Below, piece by piece: positions 26,940 to 39,619 of a DNA stretch of 64,000 bases; the first letter of the stretch is position 1; every line of letters starts with the position of its first letter. The stretch is from Sciurus carolinensis (lineage: Eukaryota; Chordata; Mammalia; Rodentia; Sciuridae): assembly GCF_902686445.1 (NCBI RefSeq), contig NC_062220.1, positions 93,806,143 through 93,870,142 on the forward strand, written 5' to 3'. The notes below the pieces were generated by a model, which worked only from the letters and a program-made list of their open reading frames with translations, was not told the DNA's origin and made no database searches. The position numbers were made by a program, and so were the translations under genes.

Positions 26940-27180
26940 TAACAAATAATATTAGTAACAACTTGTTGAGCAACTGCTATAAACTAAAAAGTTCACATCT
27001 GCTCTCTCATTTAATATTAATGACAATCCTGTGAGGAAAATGGCATGCCCACTTTATAACACTTTATAAAGAAGAAAACCGAGGCTGAGAGAACTGAGGG
27101 AAAAGACTCAATATCATAAAGCTTGTGAGGGGCAGAGTTAGAATTCCATCCTGGTCTGTTGATCGGAGCCAGTACTGTTT
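26940..27180 (-). repeat. MIR
   Basis: Antisense MIR: 'atcctgtgaggaaaatggcatgcccac', 'gaagaaaaccgaggctgagagaactgag', 'gaggggcagagttagaattcc'. Confidence 0.75.
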
Positions 27181-27184
27181 CTGC

Positions 27185-28780
27185 CGCACCAGACTGAATC
27201 CCAGTTGTGATCTGTAGCCTAAGGACCTCAAAGAATCGTTTGACTTCCAGCAACTAGGCTTAAGAAAATATGCTTTTTCTTTCATGTTTTTGAAGACAGA
27301 ATCAGTCATAAAGGGCATTCCTTTAAGACCTCTGCTTTGAAGTGATAAAAGCTAGATTGAGGGAAGGCTCGCAGGCCCCTGATCTGGGCTCACCCCTGCC
27401 CTTGGAGCCAGGAAATGTGATTTCTTCTGCCATCCCTTTCACTTACAGCACTTGCTTGCTCTGTGTCTTGGGTCTCCAATGATTTTTTTTTTTTTTTCCT
27501 TAAGAAAAGAAGATAGCCTGGGTTAATTTCCAGTTCTCCACGATTTATCTGTACTGAGCAGGAAGAGTGTTGAGTGGGAAAGGGTTTCATTGTCCACCAG
27601 GGCCTCACGGCTCTTCAACACCCACCACTTCTGCCTCATGTCAAAGGGAAGCAAATAGGTTTATTAAATAGCTGTCAAACTGAATGAGCGCGCGCCGAGA
27701 ACACACAGAGGGGAGATTGGATTAGAGGTAGAGGACATGCCACACTAAACAAGGGCACGGATTTATGGCCTTGGCCATGCCGTCTTCGAAATGATGCCCG
27801 CGGTAGATATGAGTAGGGGGGAGCCTGGGCCAAGGAAGTGAATGGTGACATTCAGAGAGAAGGACAGAGGCCGGAGGAGCTTCCAGAGAGGTCAGGCTTC
27901 TCAGTCGGTGCCCCTGGAGTGTGCACTTGGAGCATGCGTGAGAACCTAAGCAACCACATGCACTTGTTTGATCCGTGACTCTCGTCCCTTCCACAATGTC
28001 AGCTTGCCCCTGTGGGGGCAGGTTGAGCTTATTCACTGTTTCCTAGTCCAGGACACAGGGCTGGCATCATGAGACTGAGACGTGCCCAAACGTCATCACC
28101 TTAGCTACACTAAACTTAGCAACTCTAGGGCTGCCGTCAGTTTAGTAGGTATTAATGATGCTTTACTCACCAAACTTCCCAAGCTTGAGAAATAATCATT
28201 TCTGAATCAGCCTGGGCTGATCTGGTAATCTCCATCTCCCATGGTAATTGGTATAGTCATGGTAATGTGATCCAATGTGTACCACCAGAAAGGGAGGAGG
28301 TGTTTCCTTACTTTTCTGCAAGAGCATCCAGGACCATCATTCTTTTTCTTTCCCTTTCTCACTCAGTCCGCATTCAGTCTCTGGTGATTGGCGAGAACTA
28401 AATATACGAGCAGTAGTTCTTACAAAGTGCCATAGATAGCTGGAGGAAGCCCTAACTGCCATGTACGCACCAAAAATAGTTAAAGGAAATGCACCAAGGA
28501 CTGCTCTGGTAGCCAATTATTTATCATTATGTTAAGGTCATAGATGGTACTGTCATTTTAAGGGCACCAATATTATAAAGTGAAAAATATAAAGTAAGGG
28601 GAAAATATTAAAGTAAGGAAGAGAAAACAAAGGCAGTCTATGAGGGGTGAAAAAAGGTAGCAATGTGCTGTGGGCAGTTGTGTTTGGCCAAAAGGAGAAT
28701 GGATGAAAAGCATAGAGATTGTTTCATTAGCTATTTTAACTTTCTACCTTCCACAATGAACACAAAGCAACATACTTTTT
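27185..28780. other. Unassigned sequence
   Basis: No gene recognised. It includes a 15-base T run near 27483 and a short CpG cluster (gagcgcgcgccgag) near 27687 too small to be an island. Confidence 0.4.
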
Positions 28781-28784
28781 GCTG

Positions 28785-28930
28785 ACTCTTTTACATTCGC
28801 TGTCTCACTTTACTTCAACAACAACTCTGTGAGGTACACATTATCTCCCCATTTTACAGATGAAGTAACTGAGGCTCAGGATTTGATCATTTGCCAACAG
28901 TCACACAGTTGACAAGCTAACAAATGCCAC
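28785..28930 (-). repeat. MIR
   Basis: Antisense MIR with 'tctccccattttacagatgaagtaactgaggctcag' and 'agtcacacagttgacaagc'. Confidence 0.85.
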
Positions 28931-28934
28931 ATTT

Positions 28935-29655
28935 GTTGACTCAGGAGTCCTGCTCATTAATCTTCACATGGTTTTTTCCAGAAAATGATGTGGGAAGCTT
29001 GGGCCCCTGAAAGACTGTGGGATCTAAGCTGGAGTCCTGAGGAATGGGTGGGGGAAGTCAGGAACCATAGAAAGCTGTCCCAGATTATCAGTCGCTTCTG
29101 ATTGCCATGTTCCTGGGCAACAGCTTCGGTGTCTATCTCTGCTCTTGTGTGGGCCACTCTGGGGTCTGGGACATCACACGTCTGACCCAGCAATTAGCCT
29201 GCTGTCCTTTATCCTCCCCTCTCACCAGCCCTCTGGCCTCTCCAGACAACAGAGGAACTGCTGCAGTCAGTCAGCCAGCCACTCCCACCTGGAGGTGACC
29301 AAGGAAAACAGATCAATGAACAAAGAAATGGATAGAGAAGGGGTGGGGCACCAGCAAAGTTACCTATTTTTAAGCATCCTCTGCTCTTGGAGAGACTAAT
29401 CACAGAGGAGGAAGACCTAGTGCAGCCTGGTTTGTGGATCATTAACTCAGTTACTTAATTTTCAGGGAAAACATCTGCCTTCCATGTATAAAAACAGAAG
29501 AAACCACAGGTCTTAATCACTCCTTTCAAGAGCCAAGGCCCAATCTACAAAAGGGAGGCATCAGTGGGGAGAACTGGACTCAGGGTGGATGCTGATCCCA
29601 TCGACAGTGATAAAGGAACAGTCAAGGTTAAGTTATTGGTACTGTTTGAAGACCT
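28935..29655. other. Unassigned sequence
   Basis: No gene or repeat recognised. Confidence 0.4.
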
Positions 29656-29659
29656 GTGC

Positions 29660-29850
29660 ATGTTCTCACCTATCTAGTCTTCACAAAAACCCTCTAAAGT
29701 AAGTACCATTATTGGCTCCATTTTCCAGATGATAAAACCAAGGCCAAGAAACTTCACACAGTTCGTGTTTAAGGTTGCACAGTTGGTGGCATTGGGTAAG
29801 CATCTAGAAGACAGTTTCTGGTCAAAGACTGCCTGAGTCCAAGTCCTGCC
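29660..29850 (-). repeat. MIR
   Basis: Antisense MIR: 'aagtaagtaccattattggctccattttccagatgataaaaccaagg', then 'gttgcacagttggtgg'. Confidence 0.75.
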
Positions 29851-30042
29851 CCACTGTGATTTTTCTCATGAAGAAAATGAGGTGTTATTAGAACATTTTC
29901 TTTGAAACAAAACCTCAGTCATTTTTTAAAAATCATTTTTACAGTTTGGGGACAATTCTCATATAACCAGTACTATTATTTTCTCAGAACATTTTGTGAA
30001 CTAACTTTAAAAAATATTTTTTGAAAGTTTCAAGAAGTGTAT

Positions 30043-30242
30043 TTAACGTCGGCACACACCTGAATTCCAGCAGCTCAGGAGGCTGAGGCAGGAGGATCAA
30101 GAATTCAAAGTCAGCATCAGCAAAAGCAATACACTAAGCAACTCAGTGAGACCCTGTCTCTAAATAAAATACAAAATAGGTCTGGGGATGTGGCTCAGTG
30201 GTTGAGTGCCCCTGAGTCCAATCCCTGGCGCCCCCCAAAAAA
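30043..30242 (+). repeat. B1-ID dimeric SINE
   Basis: B1 half 'ggcacacacctgaattccagcagctcaggaggctgag', linker 'ctctaaataaaata', ID half 'ctggggatgtggctcagtggttgag'. One of the better preserved copies. Confidence 0.92.
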
Positions 30243-30249
30243 TACAGAT

Positions 30250-33245
30250 TAAAAACCAGCTTCTCTTGTCTTAGTAATCATAAAAACAAATGTCAAGAGA
30301 AAAAATACTATTACCTGAGTCTGAGGAACAGATCTGTTTTCTCCTTGTTACAAAGAGAGGTTAGCAAGTGTTAGAGAGATGTAAGGGACCTATTAGTTTC
30401 AGGCTATAATTTTCCTTCTGGATATAATCAGAAGTATTGAAAGAGAACAGAACAGGAAATGCCTCACTTGAGATTGCACTTGAGAAAACGTGTTGCTTGC
30501 TTCTCAGATCTTTCTCTTACACCACAAGTCTTCAGTGGTATGGCAGAGGCTGGGTTTCAGAAACCTAAGGAGCCCTATACAGGCAAAGATGGTTCTGTGG
30601 CTGCCATACCCAGGTGATTTATGTGCTGAGCTTACAAAGGGAGAAGGCAAATACACCATCTTCATCCCATACGGAGGGATCCCCCAGCAAGGTGGCCAAA
30701 GTTCAAGCAGTATTGAGATAGAGGATATAGCCAGCCCACCTCTCCTTTTGGGCACATGGGAGATTTGTACTCCAGTGTACCCTTTACCATGACCATTTGA
30801 CTCCTTTGGCCAATGGAACAAGAGCAGAGGATGTGTGTCACTTGGTAGGAGCATTTGATACGAAGAATCAGTGGTCACAAGTGAACACTTGGAAGGAAAT
30901 CTGAGTGTCTTTCCTGGCACATCCAGGGCACTCTGTATGAGGTGGTTCTGTCCATAGTTTCTATATACATCATGTCTCATTCTTTTTGCTAGACTGAAGG
31001 TTCTCTGAAAAAAATTCATCTTGCTTATGTTTGCATCTGTCTGGTTACCTACAGCTGTATAACAAGTCACCTCAAACTTAAGATGTAAAATAAACCATCT
31101 TATTATACTCAGATCCTGTGGATCATGAATTCAGACTGGGCACACTACAGAACAAAGAACTGTGAAGGATCTCAGATTTTTACTTTCCCTGGCAAATTAG
31201 TGTCACAATTTTATGGATGCAGGTAGAAAATATAAGACTCCTGGATCAGAGACAAAGGATTTTATTACTCACAGCAATAGTGGTAGTTTCAGTACCAGCA
31301 CTTTCTTGTGTCAATTTCTTCCAGCCCAATTCCCACAGGGTGATGCAAAGATAGCTGGTGGCACCTGCACACATAATGGATTATGTTGCAGGAGAAAAAC
31401 CTGGAGCTTTGGGAACCTGAATCTTTTATACTGGGAAGTAAGAAGTAGGCATGCCTGCCTTAACCTCAAGGAAGACAGTGCCTTTTTAAAATAGGACACT
31501 GCCTTGGTCTTCCAAGTCTGTAAGTGAAACTCTACTTCGGAGGGTGGCACAATCACTTACTTCTTTTAAGTGATAATCTAAAACAAAGGTATTCAGAGCT
31601 TTTGCTATAAGATGTGTAGTGAGAGACCCAGAGAGAATTGTTTTCCAACACGGCACTGGCTTTTTTCTTCTCTAGACTGTCTGGTTCTTGACCGGGGAGA
31701 CTCACAGTGACTGAGGGCTCAGATTATCTGGAGACTTCTTCATTCTTGTATCTGGTGACCAGCAGACCTGAAGGCTATCAGTTGGGACTATGAACTGGAA
31801 CCACACTCTCTGGGGGTTGGAACTCCCATGCCAGCTGGGTATAAAAGGAACAATTTCAAGAGGCAACTTGTGGAGAACAACTTAACCAAGAGAATCCAGC
31901 TAGAGCAGTGGTGTTAGCATGTTTTTTTCTGATTAGCCTCAGAAGTCATGCAGAATGGCTCTGCCACATTCTTATGATTATAAGTAAGCCCCTAAGAGCA
32001 GCCCAGACTCAAGTGGAAGGGAATTAGACTTAGTTTCTTGCTCAACCCAAGTCTGTGATCATTACAGAAATGAAAACAGGCAGATGTAAACAAAAATTTA
32101 TCTTACATAGACTGCTGTTCATGCTGCCGAGTGAGAATAATCCAACCTAAATGTTCACAGGGCTGGCTGTGTTCTAGTTTCTGCTGTATCACAAAACTAC
32201 TCAGCCTGTGGTCTTGGGCAACTCACTTACTTAACTGACCTCTGTGTCCTTGGCACCCTGGAAAACTTCTGAAATGTATAGGAACCTGTCCCTCCTGCTT
32301 CACAGAGCTGTTGTGAACATTGCATGAACAGGAGAGTCATGTGAAGAGTCTTGCTTCATGCCAGGCAATTGGACAAGGGGTTCTGAAGATTCTCTGACTG
32401 AAGTGTGACTGTTCCGGAGGAGGAGGGTCTTCAGACCATCTGTATGAAAGGCTCCTCTGGGTCCTCACTGAGTGAGAGGCATACAACTTCAAAATTAATA
32501 ATGTAACCAAAGCCTTTTAATTGGTGTAATTGAGTTACCCAGGAGGAGCAGTGGAAGCATCTGGCTTTCAGCCCTGGAAGGACTAGAAAACAACAAAAGA
32601 TTTAAGTGTCCTATTACATCACTTCTGGGCTTTTTCCTAATCAGGAGCCTCCTCCACCAAGTAAAAGGAGAATGAAAAAAGAGTGAGGGTAGGAGGAGAT
32701 AGAAGAGGCTATAAGATTGTGGAGAGGGATGCGGTGAGCAGAAAGAATAACTAGCTCTGAATGACACAGACCTATATCCCACTGCTGAATGTTGAGTTTC
32801 AGACTCCAGGAAGACTCAGGAACATGGATATGCTGCTTGGGTGCACAAAAATCACAATCTGGGTGCTAGGAATAAGGAAAAGAGAAACCAAGTTGCAGGG
32901 AAGAGAAGCACATCACCCATGCATGACCTGGAAGGGATAGACGCAAGGCTTACACTGAAAAATATTTGGCTCCCCAACCCTGCTTCCTTCACTGTTCCCA
33001 CTAATTCTCTGCCTCATGGCAGAAGTAGGGGTGAGTGGAGAAATGAGAGGGTATGTGAGGGCAAAAGCTATAGTAAAGCTGTCCCAGTTTGCCAGCGGAA
33101 GACTTACTGCCACAGGACACTCTGCCATGTACCCAACATAAGGCTGACTTGCAGAGGAAGAGGCAAGTGACAGGCTGAGGGAAAGTTGCCTAGCCAAGTG
33201 GGTGAGCTCTTTGAAACTACACCTGCAACTCCCTGTGCATGTATT
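30250..33245. other. Mostly unassigned sequence
   Basis: 31040-31200 ('acagctgtataacaagtcacctcaaactta') resembles an old antisense LTR-like repeat; 32165-32350 resembles a sense MIR ('gtggtcttgggcaactcacttacttaactgacctctg'). No gene supported. Confidence 0.4.
32165..32350 (+). repeat. MIR
   Basis: 'tgtggtcttgggcaactcacttacttaactgacctctgtg' and 'gagctgttgtgaacattgcatga' follow the sense MIR order. Confidence 0.65.
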
Positions 33246-33250
33246 TTTAT

Positions 33251-33760
33251 AGTTGCTATTTTTTTTTATAGCTCAAGAATGATGTGTTCTAGCCTTAAAG
33301 AAGAATGAAATTATGGCATTTGCTGGCAAATGGATTGAACTGGAGAATATCCTGCTAAGCAAAGTAAGTCAATCCCCCAAAAACCAAAGTTTGAATGTTT
33401 TCTCTGATATACTGATGTTAATTCATAATAAGGCGGGGAGCTAGGGAAGAACAGAGGTAGATTAGGTTGGGCAGAGGGAAGTGAAGGGAGGGAAAAGGAG
33501 GGGGGTGTGGGAGTAGGAAGGTATAGAATGAATCAGACAGTATGACCCTATGTGCATATATGATTATATGACTTGTGTATCTCTGCATCATGTACAACCA
33601 GATGAATGAGAGTTATTCTCCAACTATGTATGATGTATCAAAATGCATTCTGTTGTTATGCATAACTAATTAGAACAAATCTATATATATATAGAAAAAA
33701 ATAATGCTGTGTTCTGAGCAAAGTGCTCTTTTGGGCCCCGTCTCATACTACTCTTCTTGA
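33251..33760 (+). repeat. Left direct repeat, about 0.5 kb, with an L1 3' fragment inside
   Basis: The block consists of a short unique piece (atagttgctat to aagaatgatgtgttct), an L1 3' end (33297-33702), a duplicated target (aataatgctgtgttct, 33703-33718) and a further unique piece up to 'cttcttgat'. The same order recurs at 38475-39060 with roughly 10-15% difference by eye. The inner L1 piece is 5'-truncated and ends in an A-rich tail. Confidence 0.75.
33297..33702 (+). mobile_element. 5'-truncated L1 3' end (left copy)
   Basis: Begins at the last ORF2 codons (agccttaaagaagaatgaaattatggcatttgc), continues through a purine-rich 3' UTR and ends with 'cataactaattagaacaaat' and an A-rich tail. 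Flanked by degenerate 16-base duplications, 33281-33296 and 33703-33718. Confidence 0.75.
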
Positions 33761-34489
33761 TTGGTGGGATAGTGGCGGGGTCTGCCAGGGTCTGTCTGGG
33801 TTAGGCAATCTTGTGGGAAGTCAGAGACAGAGCTGAGAATCTTTTGGATGCTGGCAGAGACAGTTGTTCACTTTTATACTGCAATTTATTTTATTTTTAT
33901 TATTTTCTTCTCTGGTATCTCTATCTACCATATTTGGAGCAGGGTGTTTTTTGTGTATCAATTCGTTGAGAATGTGATATATGCATGGTGTTTCTCAGTT
34001 CTGCTACATATTCTTATATTTTTAATTTTTTTCCCTTTGTATGTATTCTTCTTATTATTTGTCTGTCTTCCTAGGTTCCCTTTCTACCTTTTTCCCACTT
34101 AATGGTCAACCTCTTTGGTTCCTCTTCCACTCTTCCACTGGATTTTTGCTTCTGGTTTCTCTTTTTCTCCCTCATGAACACCATGTCCTGCACTGTTTCT
34201 GTTCTTTCTTTGTCCACTATTTGGGACTGTAAATCTGTTTGTAAATTTTATGTTTTTATTGTGGACAGTGATTGAACTCATCATTGCTGTTTATAGCAAG
34301 AGGGAGGTGGATGCCTTACTGGGAGCTATTAGATTTGAGGCTGTATATTGTTTGCACTGGGTCCTATTGATATTGGTCTCCCTCTTAAAGGTGGTATACT
34401 GGAAATCTTCAGTGACAATATTGGCCTACAGGGTAGAATCTGTACTGCCTTAGATCCATAAAACTAGATGGGAAAACACACAAGCAACA

Positions 34490-35446
34490 TGAAAAAGCAA
34501 GGGAACAAAATACCACAAACAAACCAAGATGCTCCAATAAAAGAAGTCACTGTCAACACAACAGAAGAAATGTCCATGAAGGAGATTAGAATGTACATAG
34601 TTAATCTGATCTGTGAAGTAAAGGATGGTATAAAGAGTGAAATCAAAAAGAAAATACGGGAAGTGAAAATCACTTCAATAAAGAGTTAGAGATTGTAAAA
34701 AAAAACAAAAACAAAAAAACTGAGCAGAAATCCTCGAAATGAAGGAATCAATAAATCAAATTATAAATTCGATGGAAAACATTACCAACAGACTAGACCA
34801 TTTGGAAGACAGAACCTCAGACAATAAAGACAAAATATTTAAATTGAAAATAAAGTTGACCTTGCAGAGAAGATGGTAAGACTCCATGAGCAGAACTTCC
34901 AAGAATTATGGGATAACATGAAAAGATCAAATTTAAGAGTTATCAGGATAGAAGAAGGAGCAGAGATACAAACCAAAGGAATGCCCAATCTTTTCAATGA
35001 CATAAAATCAGAAAATTTCCCAAACTTAATGAATGAAGTGGAAAATCAAGTACAGGAGGCTTACAAGACACCAAATGTACAAAATTATAGCAGATCCTCA
35101 CCAAGACATATTATAATGAGAATGACTAAAGTACAGAATAAGGATAGAATCTTAAAGGCTGTGAGAGAAAAAGAAAGCAAATTATGTACAGGGGAAAAAC
35201 AATTCAGATCTCAATTTATTTCTCAACCCAGACCCTCAAAGCTAGGAGGTCATGGAACAACATATTTCAAACTCTGAAAAAAAATAAATACCAAATGAGA
35301 ATTTTATATCCAGCAAAATTAAGTTTCAGATTTGAAGGTGAATTAAAAACCTTCCATGATAAGCAAAAGTTAAAGTTAAAACAATGCACAATTAAAAAGC
35401 CAGCCTATAGAACATTCTCAACAAAATATTCCATGAGGATGAAGTG
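34490..35446 (+). pseudogene. L1 ORF1 relic
   Basis: It begins ATG-AAA-AAG-CAA-GGG, the counterpart of the intact ORF1 start. Frame 1 runs to a stop near 34689, and the next piece (from 34873) carries HEQNFQELWDNMKRSNLRVI, the start of the RRM domain, and later the SPRHIIMRM block. Another frame then carries ILYPAKLSFRFE of the C-terminal domain. At least two frameshifts and one stop break it. It cannot make an intact ORF1 protein. Confidence 0.85.
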
Positions 35447-35513
35447 AAAAAAAAAAAAAAGTGAAAACCAACAAAGGGGAAACTAAATCAAATTAAAAAC
35501 CAGAAATAAACCA

Positions 35514-38474
35514 AAATGACTGAGAATACAAGTCATATCTCAGTAATAACCTTAATGTTAATGGCCTAAACTCATCAATCAAAAGACAGACTGGCAGATT
35601 GGATAAAAAAAAGACGCAACAAAATGCTGTCTCCAAGAGACTCACCTCATAGGCAAAGACATCCATAGACTGAAGGTAAAGGGTGGGAAAAAACATATCA
35701 CTCATATGGATTGCATAAACAAATAGGAGTTTCCATCCTCATATCAGATAAAGTGTATTTGGAGGCAAAGTTAATCAGAAGGATCAAAGAAGGTCATTTC
35801 ATTCTACTGAAGGAAATTATACATCAGCAAGACATAACAACTGTAGATATTTATGCCTCAAACAATGGAGCATCTATGTACATCAAACAAACCCTTCTCA
35901 ATTTCAAGAATCAAATAGCCACAACACAATAATACTTGGTGACTTTAACTCACCTCTCTCACTACTGGACAGATCTTCTAAACAAAAACTAAATATAGAA
36001 ACTATAGAACTAAATAATACAATCAGAAATATATAGATATATATAGAATATTTCATCCATCAACGTGAATACACTTTTTTCTTGGCAGCACATGAATCCT
36101 TCTCTAAAATAAACCATGTCTTATGCCACAAAGCAATTCCTAGTAAATACAAAAAAATGGAAATAATACCCTGCATTCTATCAGAACATAATGAACTGAA
36201 ATTAGAAATCAACAATAAAATTAAAAAATAGAAACTAACACATGGAGACTATATAATACACTTGAATGCCAAATAGATAGTAGAAGAAATCAAGGCTGAA
36301 ATGGAAAAATACTTAGAGGTAAATGAGAATGCTGATACAACATACCAAAATCTCTGGGACTCTATGATGGCAGTATTAAGAGGAAAGATCATTGCATTGA
36401 GCTCATTTATTAAAAGAATAAAATGTCAACAAATAAATGACCTAACATTACATCTCAAAGCCCTAGAAGAAGAACAAATCAACAAAAAACAGAAGATAGG
36501 AAATAATTAAAATCAGAGCTGAAATCAATGAAATTGAAATAAAAAGAAACCACTGAAAAAATTGAGAAAACAACCAACGTGATTCTGCAATATGTATAAT
36601 GAGAAAAATGAAAGATTACACTTTATTTATGTGTGATCTATCAAAATGTATAAATGCATTCTACTGTAATATACAATTAATTAGAACAAATAAAATTTAA
36701 GAATTTTTTAAAAAGTTGGTTCTTTGAAAAATCAATAAAATTGATAAACCCCTAGCCACACTAACAAAGAGAAAAAGAGAAAAAGTCCAAAATACTAAAA
36801 TACGTGATAAAAAAGGAAATACCACAATGGACACAACTGAAATACAGAAGATAATTAGAACCTACTTTGAAAATTTATACTCCAATAAAACAGAAAATAT
36901 TTGAGACATTGACAAATTTCTAGTGACACATGACCTACCTAAATTGAATCAGGAGGTCATACACAATTTAAACAGAACAATTTCAAATAATGAAATAGAA
37001 AATGCCATTAAACACCTACCAATTAAAAAAAGCCCAGGACTAGGTAGATTCTTAGCTGAGTTCTACAAGACCTTCAAAGAAGAATTAACACCTACACTCC
37101 TCAAATTATTCCATGAAATAGAAAAGGAGGGAACCCTACCAAATTGATTCTATGATACCAAAACCAGACAAAGATACATCAAGGAAAGAAAACTTCATGG
37201 CAATATCCCTGATGAACATAGATGCAAAAATTCTCAATAAAATTCTGGCAAATCACATACAAAAACATATTTAAAAGATAGTGCACAATGACCAAGTGGA
37301 GTTTATCCCAGGGATGCAGGGTTGGTTCAACATACAGATCAATAAAGGTAATTCATCATATCAATAGACTTTAAAAAAAGAATCATATGATCATCTCAAT
37401 AGATGCAAGAAAAGCATTTGACAAAATACAGCACCACTTCATGTTCAAAACACTAGAAAAACTAGGGATAATAGGAACACACCTCATCATCATATATACT
37501 AAACCCAAGGTCAACATAATTCTAAATGGAGAAAAATTGAAAGTATTCCCTCTAAAAACTGGAACAAGACAAGGATGCCCTCTTTCACTAATTTATTCAA
37601 TATTGTCCTTGAAACTCTAGCCAGGAGCAATTAGATAGAAGAAAGAAAATTAAAGGTATATAAATAGGTAAAGAAGAACTCACTAAACTATCACTATCTG
37701 CCAGTGATATGATTCTACATTTAGAAGATCCAAAAATTTCAACCAAAAACATCTGGAACTAATAAATGAATTTATCAAAGTAGTAGGATATAAAATCAAT
37801 ACCCATAAATCAAACACATTCCTATACATCATTAATGAATTCACTGAAAGAGAAATAAAGAACACTACCCCATTCACAATGGCCTAAAAAAAATACTTGA
37901 GAATCAATCTAACAAAAGAGTATAAGACCTCTACAATGAAAACTACAGAACATTAAAATAAAGAAATCAAAGACAACCTTAGAAGATGGAAAAACTTCCC
38001 ATGCTAAAGGATAGGCAGAATTAATATTGTCAAAATGGCCATACTATCAAAAGTGTTATACAAATTTAATGCAATGCCTATTAAAATCCCAATGGCATTC
38101 TTCATAGAACTAAAAAAAGCAATCATGAAGTTCATTTGGAAAAATAAGAGACCCAGAATAGCCAAAGCAATCCTTAGCAAGAAAAGTGAAGCAGGAGACA
38201 TCATAATACAAGAACTCAAACTATTCTACAGAGCTATAGTAATAAAAACAGCATGGTATTGGCACCAAAAAAGACATGTAGACCAATGGTACAGAATAGA
38301 AGACACAGAGACAAACCCACATAAATACAAGTATCTCATCCTAGACAAAGGTGCCAAAAAACATTCACTGGAGAAAAGATAGCCTATTCAACAAATGGTG
38401 CTGGGAAAAATGGAAAACCACATATAACAAAATGAAATTAAACCCTATTTCTCACCTTGCACAAAACTCAACTC
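35514..38474 (+). pseudogene. L1 ORF2 relic, 3'-truncated
   Basis: Pieces in different frames match the intact ORF2 in order. [19 protein letters not shown] comes from the endonuclease. Next is LPIKKSPGLG, then [19 protein letters not shown] and [10 protein letters not shown] from the reverse transcriptase, then [19 protein letters not shown] and [16 protein letters not shown]. The FADD site is altered (ctgccagtgatatg near 37698, reading SASD). It is interrupted by a nested L1 3' end at about 36572-36706 and ends before the zinc knuckle. It is non-functional. Confidence 0.88.
36572..36706 (+). mobile_element. Short L1 3' end nested in the ORF2 relic
   Basis: The ORF2 text breaks after 'aaaattgagaaaacaa' and resumes at 'agttggttctttgaaaaa' (SWFFEK). 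Between them, 'gtgatctatcaaaatg...gcattctactgtaat...caattaattagaacaaataaa' matches the L1 3' ends at 33600 and 38850. Edges are approximate. Confidence 0.7.
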
Positions 38475-38512
38475 ATAGCTGCTATCTTTTTATAATTCAA
38501 GACCGATGTGTT

Positions 38513-38943
38513 CCAGACTTAAAGAAGAATAAAATTACAGCATTTGCCAGTAAGTAGAAGGAACTGTAGAATATCATGCTAAGCAAAGTAAGTCAATCCA
38601 AAAAAACCAAAAGTCAAATGTTTTCTCTGATATCCTGATACTAAATCATAATAAGGCAGGGAGCTAGGGAAGAACAGCGGTACTATAGATTGGACAGAGG
38701 GGTCTGAAAGGAGGGAAGGGGAGGGGTGTGGGGGTAGGAAGAATGAATCAGATGTTATTACCTTATGTGTATATATGATTACATGACCTGTGTAACTCTA
38801 CATCATGTACAACCAGATAAATGAGAAGTTATACTCCATCTATGTATGATGTGTCAAAATGCATTCTACTGTCATGCATAACTAATTAGAACAAATTTAT
38901 ATATATATATATATATATAATACTAATTTATATATATATAAAT

Positions 38944-38987
<44 letters not shown>

Positions 38988-39000
38988 ACTATGAAAAAAA
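38513..39000 (+). mobile_element. 5'-truncated L1 3' end (right copy)
   Basis: Homologous to 33297-33702, including the purine-rich tract and 'cataactaattagaacaaat'. The tail is replaced by TA-rich repeats. I read it as the duplicate of the left fragment, not as the 3' end of the adjoining L1 body. Confidence 0.65.
38899..38980. repeat. TA-rich microsatellite in the L1 tail
   Basis: Alternating ta runs interrupted by 'atactaattta' and 'aattatatgtg', grown from the A-rich tail of the right L1 3' copy. Confidence 0.85.
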
Positions 39001-39064
39001 AAGAATGATGTGTTCTGAGAAAGTGCTCTTCTGGGCCTGGTCTCAGGCTAATCTTCTTGATCTA

Positions 39065-39615
39065 CACCATGCTACTCAACTTACAACTTTGTTGAGAAAG
39101 TATTTGCTGAGTGATTGTTGTGTGCAAGGCACCAGCTGTCTCTGGGATTAAATGTTGAAGATAGTTTCCCTGCCCTAATGAGTACATCATTTAATAGGAG
39201 AGAGATCATTTCTAAGCAGACTAATAATTACTAGTATAGAGAGAAGTATAAGAAAACATCCAGGCTCACTGGGGTGGGGATGGTCAGGGTAGTCACCTTG
39301 GTGGAGGTGAAAGCTTATTCAAGTCTTGAAGGACAATAGGTGAAGAACAAAGGGGAGATGTCATGGTGTCCTGGAAGATAGTTCCTGAGTTCATTGCTGT
39401 CATAGGAATGTGCGTTACATTTTCCTATTTCTTTGCTTCTGTCAGTTAGAATACTGTTAGTTTTGAGTTGTGGAAAACCCAACTCAAACAAGCTTATATA
39501 ATAAATGGAAATCCAAAGAAGTACAGAAACAAAAAAGGGGCCATAAATACAGACTAGAGGATTAAAAATTCTTAAGAGGAACTTTCATGAAATGCTCAGC
39601 TTTCTAGAAAATATA
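39065..39615. other. Unassigned sequence
   Basis: No gene. 39440-39520 ('aaaacccaactcaaacaagctta') looks like an old dispersed repeat that I cannot name. Confidence 0.4.
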
Positions 39616-39619
39616 TATA

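Larger units (their letters stand above)
33764..38474 (+). mobile_element. Degenerate L1 body lacking its 3' end
   Basis: A sense-strand L1 with a 5' UTR-like leader (to about 34470), ORF1 and ORF2 relics. It stops abruptly at 'tgcacaaaactcaactc', which aligns with the LSPCTKLNS region of the young ORF2 (about residue 980). The last 300 residues, the 3' UTR and the tail are missing. A 3'-truncated L1 does not arise by ordinary target-primed insertion, so a later rearrangement is implied. There are many stops and frameshifts. Confidence 0.8.
38475..39060 (+). repeat. Right direct repeat, about 0.58 kb, with an L1 3' fragment inside
   Basis: Same structure as 33251-33760: atagctgctat, aagaccgatgtgttcc (38497-38512), an L1 3' end (38513-39000), then aagaatgatgtgttct (39002-39017) and 'gagaaagtgctcttctgggcc'. 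It is longer because of TA-repeat expansion in the tail (38899-38980). It directly abuts the broken end of the L1 body at 33764-38474. Confidence 0.75.

Noticed and set aside
30504..31070. 188-codon open frame on the minus strand
   Set aside because: No domain match, and its start runs into an old LTR-like repeat near 31040.
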